Source: Bacillota bacterium (GTDB lineage: Bacteria; Bacillota; Clostridia; Peptostreptococcales; Anaerovoracaceae). Taken from it: a DNA stretch of 8,770 nucleotides. Position 1 is the first letter of the stretch; the number at the start of each line of letters is the position of its first letter. A model generated the notes under the pieces. The model was not told the DNA's origin, searched no databases, and saw only the letters and a program-made list of their open reading frames with translations. The position numbers and the translations under genes were made by a program. The DNA lies in contig JAEEUO010000032.1 in assembly GCA_016286935.1 (NCBI GenBank), positions 1-8,770 on the forward strand, given 5' to 3'. Positions 5,082 through 8,770 of the stretch are shown here, in pieces.

Positions 5082-6101
5082 TTACACGCGGACCATGTCG
5101 CGGGTGATGTCGGACAGCTTCCGCGCGCCGCACATCAGCATCGTATCGGCGAGCTCCGCGCGGTACTTCGTGATCAGCTGGAGGACGCCCTCCTCGCCCG
5201 CTCCGTAGATCATCGGGGCAAACGGGCGGCAGACCAGAACGCCGTCCGCGCCGAGCGCGAGCGCCTTGAAGATATCGACGCCGCTGCGGATGCCGCCGTC
5301 GACGAAGACGGTCATCGAATCGCCGACCGCGTCGACGACCTCCTCGAGCACCTCCGCCGTCGCGGGGCACTGGTCAAGGACGCGGCCGCCGTGGTTCGAG
5401 ACGATGACCGCGGCCGCGCCGGCCTGTTTTGCCTTCCGCGCCACCTTCGCGCTCATGACGCCCTTCACGATGAACGGAACGCCCGCGCTCGCGACGACCT
5501 CCGCGAGTTCGTCGACCGACATCGGGCCGGCCGGAGGATCGAGGTTCTGGATGAACGGCAGTCCCGCCGCGTCGATGTCCATCGCGATCGCCGGCGCGCC
5601 GGTGCTTCTCGCGAGCGCCATCTTTTCGCGGACCGTCGCAGTATCCCACGGCTTCACGGTCGGGATCCCGCAGCCGCCCGCCGCCGCGATCGTCTTCGTC
5701 GCGCGCTGCATGATCGTCGCGTCGACGCCGTCGCCGGTGAACGCGAGGATGCCGGCCTTCTTCGCCGCCGGGATGAGGATGTCGTTGTATTCCGCGTCTC
5801 CGAGTTTTTTGCCGTAATGGAGCGTCACGGCGCCGATCGGGCCGACGAACAGCGGCATGGCGTATTCGCGGCCGAACACGCGGAACGTCGTGTCGATCGC
5901 GCCCTTCGCGACGAGGGTGTCCATATTCACGCGGATCTTCTGCCAGGCGTCGTAATTGCGGATCGCGACGTCGCCGATCCCCTTCGCGCCCGGTCCCGGC
6001 ATCCGGTTCCGGCACGCCTTCCCGTCGCACACGGGACACGCCTTGCACTGGTCTCCCATCTCGCCCGCGGCGAGCTTCAGGATCTCTGGTACGGTCTTCA
6101 T
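5082..6101 (-). CDS. FMN-dependent alpha-hydroxy-acid oxidizing protein with N-terminal Cys cluster
   Basis: The family (LldD/glycolate oxidase type, a TIM barrel with FMN) oxidises 2-hydroxy acids such as lactate or glycolate to 2-keto acids. In this 339-residue product K213, H237 (SNHGGR), R240, D268 and R272 (DGGIRSG) keep exactly the spacing of glycolate oxidase K230, H254, R257, D285 and R289, followed by LGADGVLVCRP for phosphate binding. Two differences stand out: C19, C22, C25 and C30 form a CxxCxxCxxxxC cluster near the start, and the region where the family usually has its catalytic tyrosine reads GIPTVKPW (145-152), with no Tyr. Similar Cys-containing proteins are known from clostridia, usually annotated only as alpha-hydroxy-acid oxidizing. 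I chose the ATG at 6101 (AGAAGGAG ten bases upstream); the frame is open for 100 more codons without a better start. It lies 128 bases after amrS; a TATAGA in the gap lacks a good -35. Flavin-binding fold is firm, substrate unknown. Confidence 0.85.
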   Translation of the reverse strand: MKTVPEILKLAAGEMGDQCKACPVCDGKACRNRMPGPGAKGIGDVAIRNYDAWQKIRVNMDTLVAKGAIDTTFRVFGREYAMPLFVGPIGAVTLHYGKKLGDAEYNDILIPAAKKAGILAFTGDGVDATIMQRATKTIAAAGGCGIPTVKPWDTATVREKMALARSTGAPAIAMDIDAAGLPFIQNLDPPAGPMSVDELAEVVASAGVPFIVKGVMSAKVARKAKQAGAAAVIVSNHGGRVLDQCPATAEVLEEVVDAVGDSMTVFVDGGIRSGVDIFKALALGADGVLVCRPFAPMIYGAGEEGVLQLITKYRAELADTMLMCGARKLSDITRDMVRV

Positions 6102-6229
6102 AGCAGTCTTTCTCCTTCTGTCTCTGTCTTTCCGGTATATGTTGATCGGTTCGGAACGGGTCTCGGGGTCTATAGTCTTACTGTATTCCTTCCGCCGCGA
6201 AAAGAAAAGCGGAAAATGCGCGCCGGTGT

Positions 6230-7078
6230 TCAGCAGTTTCCGGTATACACGTATTCCAGGTATTCGCGCGCGACCTCCGCGAGCCGGTAGACCGTCCGGA
6301 CAGGCGTCGCGCCGCGGTCGGTCATATGAAAGCGCGGGAAGAAGCGCGAGATGTGGAGCGGAACGGACGCGCCGTCCGGGTTCGCGAGGCCGCTGACCCA
6401 CCCGGCCAGTTCGCGCATCTCCGCCTCGGAGTCGTTCTCGCCGGGCACGATCAGCGTCGTCAGCTCGACGTGGGCGGTCTTCACGGCCTCTTCGATGAAC
6501 GCCATCGTCATCGCCCGGTCGCCGCCGAGGACGTCTTTGTAGTAGCGGTCGGTAAAGCCCTTGAGGTCGACGTTCATCGCGTCGATATACGGCGCGAGCT
6601 CCGCGAGGACCTCAGGAGACGCGGTCCCGTTCGTGACGAGCGCCGTCACAAGGCCGCGCTCCTTCGCAAGCTTCGCCGTATCGCGCACGAATTCGTACCC
6701 GACGAGCGGCTCGTTGTACGTGAACGCGATGCCGATATTGCCGCGGGGACGCGTCCGTTCGGCGAGCGCGACGAGTTCCTCCGGCGTGAGCGTTTCGGCC
6801 GTCTCCGCGAGCCGCTTCGCCTCCTCCGACCAGCTGATCGCGTAGTTCTGGCAGAACGGGCAGCGCAGGTTGCAGCCGAAGCTTCCCGCGGAGAGGATCA
6901 TCGAGCCGGGATGAAAGCGCGCGAGGGGCTTCTTCTCGATCGGATCGAGCGCCAGGGACGTGATCCGGCCGTAGTTGAACGCCTCGACGCGTCCGTCCCT
7001 CGCCGTCCGCCCGCCGCAGAAGCCGAGTCCGCCCTCGGGGATGCTGCAATGGCGGAAGCAAACGCTGCAGATCGCCAT
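6230..7078 (-). CDS. amrS: AmmeMemoRadiSam system radical SAM enzyme
   Basis: A radical SAM enzyme related to pyruvate formate-lyase activases; it should reductively cleave S-adenosylmethionine to the 5'-deoxyadenosyl radical. The 4Fe-4S ligands are C69, C73 and C76 in GCNLRCPFCQNY. An N-terminal cluster CxxCxxxCx9C (C4, C7, C11, C21), typical of this subfamily, may bind zinc or a second cluster. Conserved blocks follow: ALDPIEKKPL (43-52), GIAFTYNEPLV, ALVTNGT, IDAMNVDLKGF, and VPLHISRFFPRF, where the last two help separate it from true activases. The 282-residue length is somewhat short of the usual 330 or so, mainly at the C-terminus, which ends YTGNC. The ATG at 7078 has AGGAGG five bases before it. 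It starts 24 bases after the MEMO1-AMMECR1 fusion gene, so the two form an operon. The module is widespread in bacteria and archaea; to my knowledge its product is not settled. Confidence 0.92.
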   Translation of the reverse strand: MAICSVCFRHCSIPEGGLGFCGGRTARDGRVEAFNYGRITSLALDPIEKKPLARFHPGSMILSAGSFGCNLRCPFCQNYAISWSEEAKRLAETAETLTPEELVALAERTRPRGNIGIAFTYNEPLVGYEFVRDTAKLAKERGLVTALVTNGTASPEVLAELAPYIDAMNVDLKGFTDRYYKDVLGGDRAMTMAFIEEAVKTAHVELTTLIVPGENDSEAEMRELAGWVSGLANPDGASVPLHISRFFPRFHMTDRGATPVRTVYRLAEVAREYLEYVYTGNC

Positions 7079-7102
7079 ACGGTCCTCCTCTCTCCGGTCT
7101 TA

Positions 7103-8488
7103 TCAATAGTGGCGGACGACCTCGAACCGCCGCAGGCTGTAGTTCTCGTACGGGCGGATCCCGCCCTTCTCGCGGGCGATGCGGATCTGTTCCTCCACCG
7201 TATCGACGCCGTCGAGATTCGGCAGAAGGAGTCCCTGCTTCGCGCCGTGGCTGACGATCACGCCGTAGCGCTTCACGTCAAGCTCCGCGGGCGATTCGAT
7301 CGGCTCCGCGTCGCCGAGGACGTCGACGGTGATCTCGAGGAACGGCAGCTCCGACGCGGTGACCGGCGAAAACCGCGGGTCCTTCGCACAGGCGCTGACC
7401 GCATTGTGGATGATCTCCTCCGCTATGGACCGCCGCGTCGCGCGGATCGTGCCGATGCATCCGCGGAGCCGGCCGTTTTCGTGGATCGAGACGAACGTCC
7501 CCGCGCGGTTTCCAAGCATCTCCTCCGGAAGGTCCTCCGGCACGGGAAGCAGCTCGCGGCGCGTCACCCACGATTCGACGGAGGCCCGTGCGAGCTTCAC
7601 GTACGCGTCGCTCTTCGCCGCCCGCGCGAGGCACTCGCGTTCGCGGCGCTCCGCATAGTCGCGGAGGAAGTGGCGCGATTCGTCCGGTTCGCCCGGATAG
7701 AACGTGCAGATGCCGTAGCCGACGCCGGTGACGTCCTGGTGGGACAACGGCGTCGCCTTCACCGCGAGGCCGTCGAACGCGCCGGCCATGATCACGAACG
7801 AACGGTGGCCGCATTCCGCCGCCCGGTCGCAGAAGCTCTCGTCGAAATCGAACAGCTCGCCGAACGCGCCGCGTCCCATGACGTCCATGATCCGGTCGTC
7901 GTAGACCGGTCCTTCCGCCGCGAATCCGTACGGTCCGCTTTCCCTGAGCTTGTGCGACAGGTCGCCGCTCGCGACGAGGACCGCCCGCCGTCCGGTATCG
8001 CAGACCGCCTGATCGATGATCTCGCCGAGGCGGTAATGATCCGTCAGCGGAAGCCCCGAAAGGCCGACGCGCACGATCTTCCCGCCCGCGTACTTCCGGC
8101 GGATGAACCACAGCGGCACCATCGTGCCGTGGTCGAGCTCGCTGTCGCGCTCGCCGAGCGTTCCGGCGGGGAACCCTTCCGCGTCCGCGATCTCGCAGAT
8201 CCGCTTCACAAGGCCCGTGTCGTACCGCTCGTCGAAGGACACGCCGGGTGCCCGGAACGCGCGGAACGAGCCCCGCGCGCCGGCGCCGGGCGAGATGTGG
8301 AAATAATCCGCGTACATGACGGAATGGGGGCTCGTGATGACGATCGTCTCGGGCTCGAGCGCCGCGATCTCGTCCGCGACGCGTTCGTACGCCGCGGTCG
8401 TCGCGCGGATCTCCTCCTCGCCGCCGCGTCCCACCGCGGGGACGATCAGCGGCGGATGCGGGACCATAAAGGCTGCAAGGATCGGCAT
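7103..8488 (-). CDS. AmmeMemoRadiSam proteins B and A fused (MEMO1-AMMECR1)
   Basis: The 461-residue product joins the two usual partners of the radical SAM enzyme in one chain. Residues 1 to about 270 are the MEMO1-type domain, related to extradiol dioxygenases: HPPLIVPAVGRG (11-22), SPHS (53-56), a SELDHGTMVPLWF block, VASGDLSHK and ECGHRSF, giving His and Cys at positions corresponding to the metal ligands of human MEMO1. Residues about 285-461 are the AMMECR1 domain: YVKLARASVESWV, the signature LRGCIGTI, AVSACAKDPRFSPV, then YGVIVSHGAKQGLLLPNLDGVDT. I chose the ATG at 8488 because AGGAGG lies seven bases upstream; the GTG six codons earlier has nothing comparable. It sits 84 bases after the preceding gene and 24 before amrS. 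Fusion of B and A suggests the two act in fixed stoichiometry with the radical SAM enzyme; the reaction is not established to my knowledge. Confidence 0.93.
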   Translation of the reverse strand: MPILAAFMVPHPPLIVPAVGRGGEEEIRATTAAYERVADEIAALEPETIVITSPHSVMYADYFHISPGAGARGSFRAFRAPGVSFDERYDTGLVKRICEIADAEGFPAGTLGERDSELDHGTMVPLWFIRRKYAGGKIVRVGLSGLPLTDHYRLGEIIDQAVCDTGRRAVLVASGDLSHKLRESGPYGFAAEGPVYDDRIMDVMGRGAFGELFDFDESFCDRAAECGHRSFVIMAGAFDGLAVKATPLSHQDVTGVGYGICTFYPGEPDESRHFLRDYAERRERECLARAAKSDAYVKLARASVESWVTRRELLPVPEDLPEEMLGNRAGTFVSIHENGRLRGCIGTIRATRRSIAEEIIHNAVSACAKDPRFSPVTASELPFLEITVDVLGDAEPIESPAELDVKRYGVIVSHGAKQGLLLPNLDGVDTVEEQIRIAREKGGIRPYENYSLRRFEVVRHY

Positions 8489-8495
8489 GGTCACA

Positions 8496-8501
8496 CCTCC
8501 T
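8496..8501 (-). promoter_or_regulatory. AGGAGG ribosome binding site that sets the MEMO1-AMMECR1 start at 8488
   Basis: A full AGGAGG is followed by seven bases and the ATG that begins MPILAAFMVPHPPL, which also matches where MEMO1 domains begin. It rules out the longer reading from 8506, whose start codon is only five bases before this site. Confidence 0.8.
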
Positions 8502-8572
8502 GCCACGGGTGGTTCGGGACCGGACGGATGTCCGACCCCTTCAAAGAGAGTTCGGCGGTTCGGCGCGCGCCG

Positions 8573-8770
8573 TCAGCCGCCGGAAGAGGACGAGCTCGAG
8601 CTCGACGAGGAGGCGGCCGCCTCGCGGTCGCGGATCATGTGCTGAAGCGTGACGAGGATCGCGACGACGATCGGCTCGAGCTCCGGCTGGTAGATGTCGA
8701 TGCAGTATTTGTCGTGGATCGACAGGATCTTCTGGGCGATGACGGCGATGGCCTCTCCGTTCGCGTCATA
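8573..8770 (-). CDS. C-terminal part of an unrecognised protein with a poly-serine tail (partial)
   Basis: The minus-strand frame is open from the right edge to a TGA at 8573-8575 and gives 65 residues: a helical stretch (GEAIAVIAQKILSIHDKY, DIYQPELEPIVVAILVTL, QHMIRDREAAA) followed by ten consecutive serines and GG. The serines use mixed codons (TCC, TCG, AGC, TCT), so the run is kept at protein level rather than being a simple DNA repeat. Such tails are usually flexible linkers or exposed ends. The start lies outside the window and I do not recognise the family. It is on the same strand as, and 84 bases upstream of, the MEMO1-AMMECR1 gene; the gap holds only a small hairpin (8521-8534, no T tract), so co-transcription is possible. 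Confidence 0.65.
   Translation of the reverse strand, partial: YDANGEAIAVIAQKILSIHDKYCIDIYQPELEPIVVAILVTLQHMIRDREAAASSSSSSSSSSGG

Noticed and set aside
5374..6048. Minus-strand 224-codon frame within the FMN enzyme gene
   Set aside because: It is a shifted reading of the FMN enzyme gene, dominated by Arg and Gly, with no family motif.
6102..6229. Possible promoter (TATAGA) and weak hairpin between amrS and the FMN enzyme gene
   Set aside because: No -35 match at proper spacing and no T tract after the CCGC/GCGG arms, so neither a promoter nor a terminator can be supported.
4884..6290. Plus-strand open frame of 468 codons
   Set aside because: It runs through the end of the PadR operon, the bidirectional terminator and the whole FMN enzyme gene in antisense, with an Arg/Asp-rich, low-complexity product.
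8521..8534. Hairpin CGGAC-GGAT-GTCCG upstream of the MEMO1-AMMECR1 gene
   Set aside because: Only five pairs and no T tract; not a convincing terminator, and no riboswitch-like structure is visible.

Overview
The window looks like chromosomal DNA from a GC-rich Bacillota, most likely an uncultured gut- or rumen-type Clostridia member. This is inference from gene content and signals: strong AGGAGG-type ribosome binding sites, SigA-like promoters, a PadR regulator coupled to a HAAS-type membrane protein, a fused AmmeMemoRadiSam protein and a Cys-rich clostridial-type alpha-hydroxy-acid oxidizing enzyme. No rRNA, tRNA, insertion sequence, CRISPR array or phage module was seen, and genes fill the window with no gap over 300 bases.

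Layout. (1) Positions 1-1303, minus strand: an unrecognised gene whose reading frame is broken just after its start codon, then trmO (tRNA t6A37 methyltransferase) one base later, then the first codons of another gene running off the left edge. These probably form one operon with a promoter near 1340. (2) 1373-2354, minus: a stand-alone ketopantoate-reductase-family gene (PanE/ApbA) with its own promoter and a strong terminator. (3) 2455-3160, minus: a Phd/YefM-type antitoxin and PIN-domain (VapC-like) toxin pair. (4) 3196-5005, plus, divergent from the toxin-antitoxin pair: a near-consensus promoter with nested palindromes, then a three-gene operon of PadR regulator, HAAS-domain membrane protein and an unrecognised single-pass membrane protein, coupled by overlapping start and stop codons. 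A convergent hairpin at 5041-5070 ends this operon and the next block. (5) 5082-8770, minus: the C-terminus of an unknown protein with a ten-serine tail, a MEMO1-AMMECR1 fusion, its radical SAM partner, and an FMN-dependent alpha-hydroxy-acid dehydrogenase-family enzyme carrying an N-terminal Cys cluster.

How the genes work together. The clearest functional unit is the AmmeMemoRadiSam module, conserved but, to my knowledge, of unsettled biochemical role. The PadR/HAAS/membrane-protein operon looks like an autoregulated envelope-sensing unit. The toxin-antitoxin pair is of ordinary type. I see no large undescribed defence or mobile system. The points most worth a second look are the frameshift at codons 2-3 of the 760-1303 gene, the Cys-rich FMN enzyme that seems to lack the family's usual active-site tyrosines and sits beside the radical SAM module, and the palindromes around the PadR promoter.
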